From positions 248,001 to 312,000 of the forward strand of contig DASXGW010000001.1 in assembly GCA_036488875.1 (NCBI GenBank): 64,000 nucleotides of DNA, given 5' to 3'. This DNA is from Candidatus Baltobacteraceae bacterium (GTDB lineage Bacteria > Vulcanimicrobiota > Vulcanimicrobiia > Vulcanimicrobiales > Vulcanimicrobiaceae). Shown in pieces: positions 35,448 through 44,408 of this stretch; the first letter of the stretch is position 1, and each line of letters begins with the position of its first letter. The notes under the pieces were generated by a model. That model made no database searches. It was not told where the DNA came from and was given only the letters and a program-made list of their open reading frames with translations. Position numbers and translations under genes: made by a program.

Positions 35448-36872
35448 ATGGATTCCGCCACGTACGCCTCACCGTTCTCCTGGAGATACGGTCGCGCCGA
35501 GCTTCGTTCGCTCTTTTCCGAGCAGACGCGCCGCCGGCTGTGGCGCTGCGTTTGGGTGGCGTTGGCCGAGGCGCAGGCGGCCGAAGGACTCGTCACCGAG
35601 GCCGAAGTCGCCGATCTGCGCGCGCACGCCGGTCACATCGATATCGATGCCGCGCTCGCGATCGAGCGCGAGATCCATCACGATTTAATGGCCGAAATCC
35701 GCGTGTTCGCGTCGCAGGCCAAGACCGGCGGTGCGAAGCTGCATCTCGGCGCGACGTCGATGGACGTCGAAGACACGGTCGAGACCTACCGGCTTCGCTT
35801 GGCGCTTTCGTGGATCGGCGCTTCGCTCCAGGACCTGCTGCGCGCGTTCGCCGAAAAAATTCGCGAGTACGCCCATCTCACGTGCATGGCGTTCACGCAC
35901 TTACAGCCGGCCGAACCGACGACCTTGGGCTACCGGCTTGCCGTCTACGCGCAGGATCTGACGATCGACGACGCAGCGCTGCGCTTCGCGTTTGAGAATC
36001 TGACGACCAAGGGCCTGCGCGGCGCGGTCGGCACGGCAGCCTCGTACGAGCATCTACTCGACGGTTCGGGCAAGTCGTCCGAGATCGAGCGTTACGTCTT
36101 AGGAAAATTTGGGCTGGAAGCTCGTGAGATCAGCACGCAAACGTATCCTCGCAAGCTCGACTACTTACTGCTGACGGCGCTGGCCGGGCTGGGCGCGTCG
36201 CTCTCGAAATTCGCAGCCGACGTGCGCATTCTCAGCTCGCCCGAGTTCGGCGAAGTGGCCGAGCCGTTCGGCAAAGCCCAGGTCGGCAGCTCGGCTATGC
36301 CGTTCAAGCGCAATCCGATTCTGTGCGAACGCATCGACTCGCTCGCGCGGCTGCTTGCCGGCTACAGCGACGTGGCGTGGCAGAACGCGGCCACGAACTA
36401 TTTGGAGCGCACGCTCGACGACAGCGCCAACCGCCGCACGATTCTTCCCGAAGCGATGCTGTGCGCCGACGAGCTCGTTTCGCTGGCGAAGCGCGTGATC
36501 GGCGGACTGAAGGTCAACGAGCGGCGCATCGCGCACAACCTGCGCACGTACGGTCCGTTCGCCGGCACCGAAGCCGTGATGATGGAAGCCGTGCGCTCGG
36601 GCGGCGACCGCCAGCAGGTGCACGAAACGATTCGCTCCGCCTCGATGCAGGCGTGGGAGTCGCTGGCGCGCGGCGAGGACAACCCGCTTTCGCAGCTCCT
36701 GGTGGAAGATCGCGATCTCACGTCGCGCGTCGATCCCGCCGAAATTCGCCGGTTGCTCGATCCCGGCAAGCACGTCGGTACCGCCCCGCAGCGCGCGCTA
36801 TTGCTGGCGGACAACATCGAGAACATGCAACCCTTTCCAAAGCAAGACGAGGTCCCGCTACATGTCAGCTAA
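35448..36872 (+). CDS. purB: Adenylosuccinate lyase
   Basis: 474 residues from ATG 35448 with GGGGGAAGG upstream; a GTG 30 bases earlier is in frame but lies inside a dispersed repeat. Cleaves SAICAR to AICAR and adenylosuccinate to AMP. Fumarase/aspartase superfamily: GATSMDVEDTVETYR, AFTHLQPAEPTT, and the signature GSSAMPFKRNPILCERIDSL with the catalytic Ser loop. Sequence features (short LRAHAGHIDIDAALA start, C-terminal LLLADNIENM) are close to the animal/B. subtilis branches. First gene of the purine cluster. Confidence 0.93.
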   Translation: MDSATYASPFSWRYGRAELRSLFSEQTRRRLWRCVWVALAEAQAAEGLVTEAEVADLRAHAGHIDIDAALAIEREIHHDLMAEIRVFASQAKTGGAKLHLGATSMDVEDTVETYRLRLALSWIGASLQDLLRAFAEKIREYAHLTCMAFTHLQPAEPTTLGYRLAVYAQDLTIDDAALRFAFENLTTKGLRGAVGTAASYEHLLDGSGKSSEIERYVLGKFGLEAREISTQTYPRKLDYLLLTALAGLGASLSKFAADVRILSSPEFGEVAEPFGKAQVGSSAMPFKRNPILCERIDSLARLLAGYSDVAWQNAATNYLERTLDDSANRRTILPEAMLCADELVSLAKRVIGGLKVNERRIAHNLRTYGPFAGTEAVMMEAVRSGGDRQQVHETIRSASMQAWESLARGEDNPLSQLLVEDRDLTSRVDPAEIRRLLDPGKHVGTAPQRALLLADNIENMQPFPKQDEVPLHVS

Positions 36873-36999
36873 AGAGGTAACGATCGTTTGGGGCGCCCTA
36901 GGGGAATCACCGCCGGACGATACGTTTATGCGCCCCATGGTATGGGGGCCCCACGAAGTGGGGGGCGCGGAGGCCGGGCCGGAGCGCCTTCAAAAATGA
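36862..36999 (+). CDS. Possible 45-residue ORF bridging purB and purC
   Basis: ATG 36862 lies inside the end of purB (11-base overlap) and the TGA at 36997-36999 overlaps the purC ATG (ATGA). Product starts MSAKEVTIVWGALGESPPDD and is Gly/Pro/Trp-rich later. The region also contains two small hairpins (36933-36947 and CCCCAC-GAA-GTGGGG at 36949-36963), which could instead be a transcript control element. Either it is a real coupled small protein, a leader peptide for purC, or chance in GC-rich DNA. Confidence 0.4.
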   Translation: MSAKEVTIVWGALGESPPDDTFMRPMVWGPHEVGGAEAGPERLQK

Positions 37000-38195
37000 A
37001 TAAGGGTTTAGAAATCGCGCGCGGCAAGACCAAAGTGCTCTACGAGCACGCCGGTCAACCGGATCAGCTCGTCGTCGCGCAGACCGATAATATTTCGGCC
37101 GGCGACGGGGCGCGCCGCAACGAGATCGCCGGTAAAGGGCGCCTCGCCGCGCAGACCACGGCGCGCGTCTTCCGTTTGCTCAATCTCTGCGGGCTGCCGA
37201 CGCACTATCTCAACGGCGGTGAGGACGACGATCAGAACGAGATGGTCGTGCGCCGCTGCAACATGATCCCGCTGGAAGTCGTGACGCGGGGTGTGGCCGC
37301 CGGCTCGTTCGTCAAGCGCAATCCCAACGTGCAGCGCGGCATGCTGCTGGTTCCGCGGCTTACCGAGTTCTTTCTCAAAGACGACGCTAACCACGATCCG
37401 ATGATCTCGCCCGACGAAATCATCTCGCGCGGCATCGCGCAGCCGCACGAAGTGGCCGCGATGACCGAGATGGCCCGTTTGACGTTCGACATCCTCACGC
37501 ACGCGTGGCGCCGCCGCGACACGCTGCTGGTCGATTTGAAGATCGAGTTCGGCCGTTTGGCCGGCGGCGAGAATCAGGGGCAGCTCGTTATCGCCGACGT
37601 CATCGACAACGACTCGTGGCGAATCTGGCCGCAGGGGCGCGAGGATCTGATGCTCGACAAGCAGATCTATCGCAATCTGCAGAGCGTCGACGATGCCGCG
37701 CTGGCCGACGTCAAGCGCGCCTACGAAAAGGTTGCCGATCTGGTCGGTACGTTTCCGGTGATGCGTCCCGGAATGGTCGCGGTGCTGGCGGATTCCACTT
37801 CGCAAGTCGAGCGGGTCAACGAGGTGGTGCAAGCCATCGGACAACTGGGACTGCCGACGGTGCGCCACGTCGCGAGTCCGGCAACGACCCCAGGCTACGT
37901 GCTGCAGCTCATCGGGCAGCTCGAAGCGACGTTCGCGCGGCTGATTTTCGTCAGCGTCGGCGAGAACGATCTGCTGCGGACGATGCTCGACGCAGCCTCG
38001 TCATCGCCGGTGCTCGATGGAAGGGCCGCGACCAATCAGCTCACGATGCAGTGCGCGAAGCTCTTCGGGCTCGAGGATACGGTGCTCTACGGGCGGACGC
38101 TGCTGATGCAAGCCAACGCGCGTTCGAGCGTGGTCCATGCCGACGCGGCTTTACAGCAGCCTCAGCATTTAATGCAGGGCGCCGTTCTTGGTTAA
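36996..38195 (+). CDS. purC: PAICS-like fusion: SAICAR synthetase with degenerate PurE-like domain
   Basis: 399 residues from ATG 36996; the frame is open to 36888 but the family begins here. Residues 1-250 are SAICAR synthetase (GKTKVLYEH, NISAGDGARRNE, RGVAAGSFVKRNP, ELFF-like EFFLKDDANHDP, LLVDLKIEFGR, ADVIDNDSWRIWP), closest in wording to animal PAICS. Residues 258-399 align with the class II PurE domain of PAICS, but GSTSD is ADSTSQ (265-270), SAHKGP/SAHRTP is ASPATTP (293-299), and the Gly-rich AVAGRSNGLG region is VSVGENDLL (319-327). So carboxylation of AIR by this half is doubtful; a structural or regulatory role is inferred. No other purE or purK is in the window. Confidence 0.88.
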   Translation: MNKGLEIARGKTKVLYEHAGQPDQLVVAQTDNISAGDGARRNEIAGKGRLAAQTTARVFRLLNLCGLPTHYLNGGEDDDQNEMVVRRCNMIPLEVVTRGVAAGSFVKRNPNVQRGMLLVPRLTEFFLKDDANHDPMISPDEIISRGIAQPHEVAAMTEMARLTFDILTHAWRRRDTLLVDLKIEFGRLAGGENQGQLVIADVIDNDSWRIWPQGREDLMLDKQIYRNLQSVDDAALADVKRAYEKVADLVGTFPVMRPGMVAVLADSTSQVERVNEVVQAIGQLGLPTVRHVASPATTPGYVLQLIGQLEATFARLIFVSVGENDLLRTMLDAASSSPVLDGRAATNQLTMQCAKLFGLEDTVLYGRTLLMQANARSSVVHADAALQQPQHLMQGAVLG

Positions 38196-40419
38196 TCAGG
38201 CGCCCGTCAACGTCGCGCTGCGTAAAGACGAACTCGAGCGCATCGCGCAACGCCTAGGCCGGGAGCCGACCGCCGCGGAGCTGCACGCGTTCGACGCACA
38301 GTGGAGCGAGCATTGCAGCTATAAGTCGAGCCGCCATCACCTCAAGAAGCTTCCGACGAGCGGCCCGGACGTGATATTGGGACCGGCCGAAGATTCCGGA
38401 ATTCTCTATCTCGGCGAGCACGACGGCGAGCGATACGGCGTCGTGATCGCGCACGAGTCGCACAACCATCCTTCGCAGGTCGTGCCCTTCGAGGGTGCGG
38501 CGACCGGTATCGGCGGGATCGTGCGCGACGTGCTGTGCATGGGCGCCGAAGTCGTCGCGGTCGCCGATCCGCTGCGCTTCGGACGAATCGACGACCCCGA
38601 CTCGCATCAGCGTTCGGTCGCGGTCGGCGTCGTCGACGGCATCGCCGCGTACGGCAACGCGATCGGCGTGCCGAACCTCGCGGGCGACGTATATTTCGAC
38701 GAAAGCTTTGACGACAATTGCCTCGTCAACGTCGTCGCGCTCGGCATCGTCAAAGAATCCGAGATCGTTCACTCGTTTGCGCCGAAGGATGCCGAGGGAT
38801 GGGACATCGTGCTCGTCGGCAAGGCCACCGACGCCAGCGGCTTCGGCGGGGCCTCGTTCTCGTCGCTCACCCTCGACACCGAAGACGAAGAAGCGAACAA
38901 AGGCGCGGTTCAAGTTCCCGATCCGTTTTTGAAAAACGTTTTGATGCGCGCGAGCTATCGCGCCTTCGCCTATTTACGCGATCATAACATCGAAGCCGGC
39001 TTTAAGGATCTTGGCGCGGGTGGCGTGATGGGCTGTTCGGCCGAGATCGTTTCCAGCGGCGGATTCGGCGCCGACATCAATCTCGACGAGGTCAACGTCG
39101 CGATCGAGAACATGCCGCCGGAAGTGATCGCCGTCGGCGAAACGCAGGAACGCCTGCTCTGGGTGTTGCCGCCGCACGTGACGCCCGAGATCCTGCGCAT
39201 CTATAACGACCAATACACGTTGCCGCAGATCGCCTACAACGCGCGCGCAACGATCGTCGGCCGCGTGACGCGCGAAAAGAAATACGTGCTTCGTCATCGC
39301 GGACACGTTGTGATGGACGTCGACATCGATTTTCTTACCGGCTCGATTCGCGACGAGCTGCCGTTTACGGAGTTGCAGCCGGCGGTGCTGCGCGACGAGG
39401 ACATCGTCTATCCGCAGCTTGCGACCGACGAGATCGTGGATCTGCTGCCACGCGTGCTGGCACACCAGGCGGTTTGCTCCCGAGAACCGCTCTATCGCCG
39501 TTACGACGCGGTCGTGCGCGGCTTGACGGTGATTCCGCGCGGCGCCGGCGAGGCCGGTGTGTTTGCTGCCGTGCGCGGCGGCAAGCTCGGCGTCGCGCTG
39601 TCCGTCGCCGGAAATCCGCGCTACGGACGGCTCAATCCGCAGCGCGCGGCGGAGCTCGCGGTCGTCGAAGCGGCGTGCAAGGTCTACGCGACCGGCGCGC
39701 GGCCGATCGGCTTGACGGATTGCTTGAACTTCGGCAATCCCCGCAAGATCGAGCAGTATAGCGAGTTCGTCGCAGCTATCGATGGCTTGGGCGCTGCCGC
39801 ACGCGAGCTCGGCCTGGCGTTCGTGTCGGGAAACGTGAGTCTGTATAACGAGTCGACCGCCGGCATGGCGGTCGCCGCGTCAGCGATCGTCGCGTGCGTC
39901 GGCGCGCTCGACGATCTGGCAAAGACGATTACCCCCGGAGTCAAGCAAGCCGGAAACGCGCTCTTCGTTGTCGGCAACGTCAGCCCCGGATTTGGCGGAA
40001 CGGTGTTCGCCGAGCTGCTTGGCAACGATGACGACAACGTGCCGATGTTGGAGTATCCGCAACTGCGCGTCGACCTCGAGTTCCTTCGCGCCGCAATGCG
40101 CGAGGGTGTCGTTCGATCCTGCACGCCGGTTGGGGCGGGCGGAACGCTGGCGGCGATCGCGCGGGCGCTCTTTGCCGCGCGCGGCGCGGGCCGTTCCCTC
40201 GGTGCGGAGGTCGACGGAGAAGCCTATTTCGACGAAACGCCCGGTTTCGTCGTTGAAGTCGACGACCAGGAACTCTTCCTGCGGCTCGCCGGCGCCGCTA
40301 CGGTTCGCCGCGTCGGAACGGTGTCGAAGGCCGCGCATTTCGTCATCAACGGCGAGTCGCTGCACGTCGAGGATTTGTACCGGGTTTGGTCGGCGCCGCT
40401 GGCTGAGGTGTATCCGTAA
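38188..40419 (+). CDS. purL: FGAM synthase large (small-type) subunit PurL
   Basis: 743 residues, TTG start overlapping purC by 8 bases. Converts FGAR to FGAM with ATP and ammonia. Length and order match small PurL of the B. subtilis type: FDAQWSEHCSYKSSRHHLK, HESHNHPSQVVPFEGAATGIGGIVRD, PNLAGDVYFDESF, GKATDASGFGGASF, LGAGGVMGCSAEI, CLNFGNPRK, SGNVSLYNES. Small PurL needs PurQ for ammonia and PurS for assembly; both follow. Confidence 0.95.
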   Translation: MVNQAPVNVALRKDELERIAQRLGREPTAAELHAFDAQWSEHCSYKSSRHHLKKLPTSGPDVILGPAEDSGILYLGEHDGERYGVVIAHESHNHPSQVVPFEGAATGIGGIVRDVLCMGAEVVAVADPLRFGRIDDPDSHQRSVAVGVVDGIAAYGNAIGVPNLAGDVYFDESFDDNCLVNVVALGIVKESEIVHSFAPKDAEGWDIVLVGKATDASGFGGASFSSLTLDTEDEEANKGAVQVPDPFLKNVLMRASYRAFAYLRDHNIEAGFKDLGAGGVMGCSAEIVSSGGFGADINLDEVNVAIENMPPEVIAVGETQERLLWVLPPHVTPEILRIYNDQYTLPQIAYNARATIVGRVTREKKYVLRHRGHVVMDVDIDFLTGSIRDELPFTELQPAVLRDEDIVYPQLATDEIVDLLPRVLAHQAVCSREPLYRRYDAVVRGLTVIPRGAGEAGVFAAVRGGKLGVALSVAGNPRYGRLNPQRAAELAVVEAACKVYATGARPIGLTDCLNFGNPRKIEQYSEFVAAIDGLGAAARELGLAFVSGNVSLYNESTAGMAVAASAIVACVGALDDLAKTITPGVKQAGNALFVVGNVSPGFGGTVFAELLGNDDDNVPMLEYPQLRVDLEFLRAAMREGVVRSCTPVGAGGTLAAIARALFAARGAGRSLGAEVDGEAYFDETPGFVVEVDDQELFLRLAGAATVRRVGTVSKAAHFVINGESLHVEDLYRVWSAPLAEVYP

Positions 40420-40420
40420 G

Positions 40421-41188
40421 ATGAGCGGGAAGATCGCGGTTCCGATTTTCCCCGGAACGAACTCCGAAAACGAAACGGTGGCGCTGCTGCGCGACTGCGG
40501 CGGCGACGCCGAGCTCGTCCACTGGTCTGCGGCTGAGACGTTGGGGCGGTACGACGCCTACGTCCTCTCCGGCGGATTCGCGTACGAGGATCGCATTCGC
40601 GCCGGCGCGATTGCCGCGCACGACCGGATCATGGATTTCGTCATCGAGGGCGCGCAGAACGGTAAACTCGTGTTCGGCGTCTGCAACGGCGCGCAGATCG
40701 TACTCGAAGCGGGTCTGGTTCCCGGTACCGGGGCGATACGCCGTCCCACCGCCGCGTTTACGCGCAACGCGCCCGAACCGCATTTCGTGTGTCGTCACGT
40801 GTATTTAAAGATCGCGATCGATCCGTCGCGCAGCGCGATTACGGCGTCGCTGCCTAAAGACGCGCTCGTGCCGGCGTGGCAGGCCAACGGTGAAGGCCGG
40901 CTCGCTGCGACGCCCGAGCACTTGCAAGAAATCGTTGACGGCAGTCACCTGGCGTTCGTCTATGCGTTTGCCGACGGTACGGCTTCGCAGTCGGCATCCC
41001 CGAACGGCTCGGCGCTCAACTGCGGCGGGTTGATCAATCGCGCGGGCAACGTGCTGGCGATCATGCCGCATCCCGAACGCGACGCGTGGAACTTCAATCA
41101 CCTCGATCGCCGCGAGGGCAAAGACGTGCTCGCGCCGTCGGGCGGCGCGATGCTCTTCAAGAGTTTCGTGAAAGCGGTCAACGGTTGA
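40421..41188 (+). CDS. purQ: FGAM synthase glutaminase subunit PurQ
   Basis: 255 residues from ATG 40421, one base after purL. Class I glutamine amidotransferase that gives ammonia to PurL. VPIFPGTNSENETVALLRD at the N-terminus, YVLSGGFAYEDRIRAGAIAA, nucleophile Cys in GVCNGAQI, and MPHPERD with the catalytic His and Glu. It is slightly longer than the 227-residue B. subtilis PurQ. Overlaps the PurS-like gene (TTGA). Confidence 0.95.
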   Translation: MSGKIAVPIFPGTNSENETVALLRDCGGDAELVHWSAAETLGRYDAYVLSGGFAYEDRIRAGAIAAHDRIMDFVIEGAQNGKLVFGVCNGAQIVLEAGLVPGTGAIRRPTAAFTRNAPEPHFVCRHVYLKIAIDPSRSAITASLPKDALVPAWQANGEGRLAATPEHLQEIVDGSHLAFVYAFADGTASQSASPNGSALNCGGLINRAGNVLAIMPHPERDAWNFNHLDRREGKDVLAPSGGAMLFKSFVKAVNG

Positions 41189-41595
41189 GCGAGCAAGTCA
41201 TTGCCATTGGATTGAAGATTCCCGACAACAGCGCGTACACCGCGATGGTGACCTTGCGCCGGCTCGGCATCGACGTGGCGCGCGTCGAGCGCAACGATAT
41301 CCTGCGTTTCGATAACGAGCAGGATCCGGTCCAATTGCGCGCCCATATCGAGCGCGACGAATCCGTTTTCAACCCGAACAAGCATCGCATCAGCCTATTG
41401 ACCAGCCTCAAGCCGAGGCCGGGCGAAGTGTGGATCGAGACGGTGGGCGGCGAGACAACCGTTGCGGGAATGCCGGCCCGGCGCTACGTTGGCTGGCGGC
41501 TCTTCAGCGGCGATTCGCACGCGTCGCGTGCGGTGCTCGACGCGGCGGTCGAATCGCTGCTCTGCAATCCGGCAATCGAAAGGGCAATTTACTAA
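41185..41595 (+). CDS. purS: Divergent PurS-like protein with a central insertion
   Basis: 136 residues, TTG start overlapping purQ by 4 bases. Typical PurS is about 80 residues. Here the N-terminal 40 residues (VIAIGLKIPDNSAYTAMVTL, then GIDVARVERNDILRF) fit the first beta-alpha-beta part, and the C-terminal ASRAVLDAAVESLLCNPAIE matches the conserved helix ending LLANPVIEDY. About 60 residues with two Trp lie between (50-110), partly with a 'PGEVWIETVGGETT' beta hairpin. Location directly behind small PurL and PurQ, which require PurS, supports the call. The role of the insertion is unknown. Confidence 0.65.
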   Translation: MSEQVIAIGLKIPDNSAYTAMVTLRRLGIDVARVERNDILRFDNEQDPVQLRAHIERDESVFNPNKHRISLLTSLKPRPGEVWIETVGGETTVAGMPARRYVGWRLFSGDSHASRAVLDAAVESLLCNPAIERAIY

Positions 41596-41601
41596 GCTCA
41601 T

Positions 41602-44031
41602 ATGAAGCGCGCTTTTGTCGCAGCCGCCGTTGCGGCGTCCGCTCTCTTCTGGCTCGGCGCAACCGGGAATACCTCGGCTCCGAGCGACTACGCGGCGTTT
41701 ACCGCTTCCGCGCACCAGCGCGCCGGGCTGTTTCCCATTTGGCAAAAAGACGGCGAGACGTATTTGGAGGTGGCGCCCAATCAGCTCGACGCCGACTTCC
41801 TCGAAACGATCGTGCCCGGCAACGGCATCGGTGACGCCCCGCTGTGGTGGGGCGATACGGATTATCTGCCGACCCAGGTGCTGCGGTTCGAGCGGCGCGG
41901 CGACAACATTGTCATGATCTGGCGCAACTGGTATGCGTACACCGGGTCGAACGCTGCCGCGGCCGCCGGCGTTGCCGGCAGTTTCCCCGACTCGGTGGTC
42001 GGCTTCGGAAAAATCGCGGCCGAGAATACGGCCAACGGCCACGTCGTCTTCGATCTCAAGTCGCTGCTCGAAGATAATCTCGACGTGCGAAACATCCTGG
42101 CCGGGCGCTCGATCGGCAAGAGTTACCATCTCGATCCGTCCACCTCGTACTTCGATTCGGTCAAGGCGTTTCCCGAGAACGATGTCTTCACGGTTTCGCA
42201 GACGTGGAGTACCGACGAGAGCCACAAGTACGATGCCGCGCCCGACGCGCGCCGCCTGCAGATTCGCGTCGTTTACAACTTCGTGCAGATCCCGCAGGAC
42301 GACTATCGCAAGCGCCTGATGGACGACCGGATCGGATTGTACGACGACATCTACGTCGATTTTTCGACCGACACGCGCGAAACGCGGTTGCTGCCCTACA
42401 TCATTCGCTGGGATTTCGCGCACCACCCAATGGTGTATTATCTGTCGAACAGCATCCCGCCGGAGTATCACGCCGCCATTCGCGACGCGCTGCTGGAGTG
42501 GAATATGGCGCTGCGGCGCGCCGGCACTCGCTACGGCGTGGAAGTCCGCGAACAGCCCAGCGACCCGAACTGGGACCCGGACGATTTCCGCTACAGCGTG
42601 GTTCGCTGGCTCGACGAAACGCGGCCGAGCTTCGGTGCGGACTCGCAAACCCTGTTCAATCCGATGACCGGCGAAGAGCTTCGCACCGGCATCCTCGTCT
42701 CTTCGGTTGTTGGCATGAACCCGCGTCTCACGTGGAAATATATGGTCGATCCGGTTCGCAACGGGCGCACGACCGATCCGATGCCGCCGAAGTTTTTGCA
42801 CGACTCGATCTTTGCCACCATCCTGCACGAAGCCGGCCATAATCTCGGCATGCAGCACAACTTCATCGGGCACGAGGCGTACTCGGCAGAGCAGCTCCAG
42901 AGCATGGCGTTCACCCAGGCGCACGGCATTACGTCGAGCGCGATGGAGTACGCGCCGCTCAATCTCTGGCCGCAGCCCTACAAGCAAGGCGAATACTCGC
43001 AAACGACGGTCGGCCCGTACGACTACTATGCGATCCACTGGGGCTACGCGAGCGTTCCCGGCGCGCAAACGCCCGAGCAGGAAGTGCCGAGGTTGCGCAC
43101 GTGGGCGCAGGGCTGGTCGAACCCGTGGACGCGTTACGCATCCGACGAAGACGTCGACTACGCGACCGGGCACGCGGCCGATCCGCGCGTCGAGCAGGGG
43201 ATGCTCACCAACGATCCGATGGCGTGGTGCAACGTGCAGATGCAAATGTATCGCACGCAAATCGCGGCGCTTAATACGTACTGGCCGCAGGACGGCAACG
43301 CGTTCGAAGAAGAGCGCGGCTTTTTCAGTGCGATGCTGGGACGCTACTTGCGCTGTGCGGGCGTACCCGCGCACTATTTGGGCGGACAATATCTGTCGCG
43401 GGCGCACGCCGGCGATCCCTACGCCCAGGCGCCGATCGTTCCGGTGCCGCTAGGAACGCAACGCAAAGCGATGGGCGTGCTCGATGCCGCGCTCTTCAAT
43501 CCAAGCGCGCTGGACATTCCGCCGGCGCTGCTGAACCGGCTTCCCTACTCGGAGTGGGCCGGATACGGATACACGAGTTGGGAAGGCTACGGCAATCTGC
43601 CGCTATGGGCGTACAACCCGCCCGAACGCCACGATTATCCGCTGGTCGAAACGATCAACCGCGCGCAGATGGGGGCGATCGGCTATCTGTTCCAACCGCT
43701 CGTTCTTCAGCGCATCGACGACAATCCGCTCGTGTCGACCGGACCGACGATGACGATGGCCGATCTCTTCGATTGGCTGCACGACGGCATTTTCAACAAT
43801 CTGCGCGACCGCACGATTCCGCTGATCTCGCGGAATTTGCAGATCGAGTACGTCGACGCGCTGCAGAAGCTCGTGTCCAATCCACCCGAGGGAACGCCGC
43901 CGGATGCGACGGCGTTGGCACGCGCGGCACTCGCGCGGATCGCGCGCGATGCTTCATCGGTGTCGCACGCGTCGCACGATGCGGTCACGAGTGCGCATCT
44001 CGCAGAGCTCGCGCATAAGGCCAAATCCTAA
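41602..44031 (+). CDS. Secreted zinc-dependent metalloprotease (DUF5117/DUF4953-type)
   Basis: 809 residues, signal peptide (AFVAAAVAASALFWLGATG). The metal site HEAGHNLGMQH at residues 409-419 is the extended metzincin-like HExxHxxGxxH; YAPLNLWP downstream may supply the Met-turn-like part. N-terminal DUF5117/5118-like region (GLFPIWQKDGETYLEVAPNQ, LRFERRGDNIVMIWRN). Substrates of these large secreted proteases are not known. It ends in a 47-base overlap with a convergent membrane-protein gene. Six bases separate it from the purine genes, with no sign of functional link. Confidence 0.88.
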   Translation: MKRAFVAAAVAASALFWLGATGNTSAPSDYAAFTASAHQRAGLFPIWQKDGETYLEVAPNQLDADFLETIVPGNGIGDAPLWWGDTDYLPTQVLRFERRGDNIVMIWRNWYAYTGSNAAAAAGVAGSFPDSVVGFGKIAAENTANGHVVFDLKSLLEDNLDVRNILAGRSIGKSYHLDPSTSYFDSVKAFPENDVFTVSQTWSTDESHKYDAAPDARRLQIRVVYNFVQIPQDDYRKRLMDDRIGLYDDIYVDFSTDTRETRLLPYIIRWDFAHHPMVYYLSNSIPPEYHAAIRDALLEWNMALRRAGTRYGVEVREQPSDPNWDPDDFRYSVVRWLDETRPSFGADSQTLFNPMTGEELRTGILVSSVVGMNPRLTWKYMVDPVRNGRTTDPMPPKFLHDSIFATILHEAGHNLGMQHNFIGHEAYSAEQLQSMAFTQAHGITSSAMEYAPLNLWPQPYKQGEYSQTTVGPYDYYAIHWGYASVPGAQTPEQEVPRLRTWAQGWSNPWTRYASDEDVDYATGHAADPRVEQGMLTNDPMAWCNVQMQMYRTQIAALNTYWPQDGNAFEEERGFFSAMLGRYLRCAGVPAHYLGGQYLSRAHAGDPYAQAPIVPVPLGTQRKAMGVLDAALFNPSALDIPPALLNRLPYSEWAGYGYTSWEGYGNLPLWAYNPPERHDYPLVETINRAQMGAIGYLFQPLVLQRIDDNPLVSTGPTMTMADLFDWLHDGIFNNLRDRTIPLISRNLQIEYVDALQKLVSNPPEGTPPDATALARAALARIARDASSVSHASHDAVTSAHLAELAHKAKS

Positions 44032-44401
44032 CCTGCCACCAGATCAAAAGAACGAACAACGGAACGAAGTCGAGGCACCGGCTCGCGAGGGTGACGACAG
44101 GTGACTCGTAGGCGGCGAGAATTTCCAGAAGCAGCAGAACGCCAAGAAATCCAATGGTGAGGTCGAGGTTACGGCGACCCTCGAACGTTAACCGCCGGGA
44201 TAGCGCGACACGCCGAATAGCGATCCAGACCAGTGCCGGCAGCGTACCGAAATAGAGCAGCCCGTAGTACGGAAGAAGCAACAGGATCTCGAGGAGCGAT
44301 ATGCAGTCGTTTGCTCCGAGAATCGGCTCTGCCGCGGCGTACACCGCGAACAACGCAAAGGCGGCGAACGCAACCCATTCCCGCGGCCGAATTCTGTACA
44401 T
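43985..44401 (-). CDS. Four-helix membrane protein, function unknown
   Basis: 138 residues with four hydrophobic stretches (EWVAFAAFALFAVYAAAEPI, LLEILLLLPYYGLLYFGTL, DLTIGFLGVLLLLEILAA, FVPLFVLLIWWQVRI). No family recognised. Lies downstream of another small membrane-protein gene on the same strand, 7 bases away, so probably an operon. Its 3' end overlaps the metalloprotease. Confidence 0.6.
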   Translation of the reverse strand: MYRIRPREWVAFAAFALFAVYAAAEPILGANDCISLLEILLLLPYYGLLYFGTLPALVWIAIRRVALSRRLTFEGRRNLDLTIGFLGVLLLLEILAAYESPVVTLASRCLDFVPLFVLLIWWQVRIWPYARALRDAHS

Positions 44402-44408
44402 GCAGCTT

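Noticed and set aside
41395-43407. 670-codon open frame on the minus strand opposite the metalloprotease
   Set aside because: Arg/His-rich translation with no domain; it is the antisense shadow of a high-GC gene whose plus-strand product has a full HExxHxxGxxH site.
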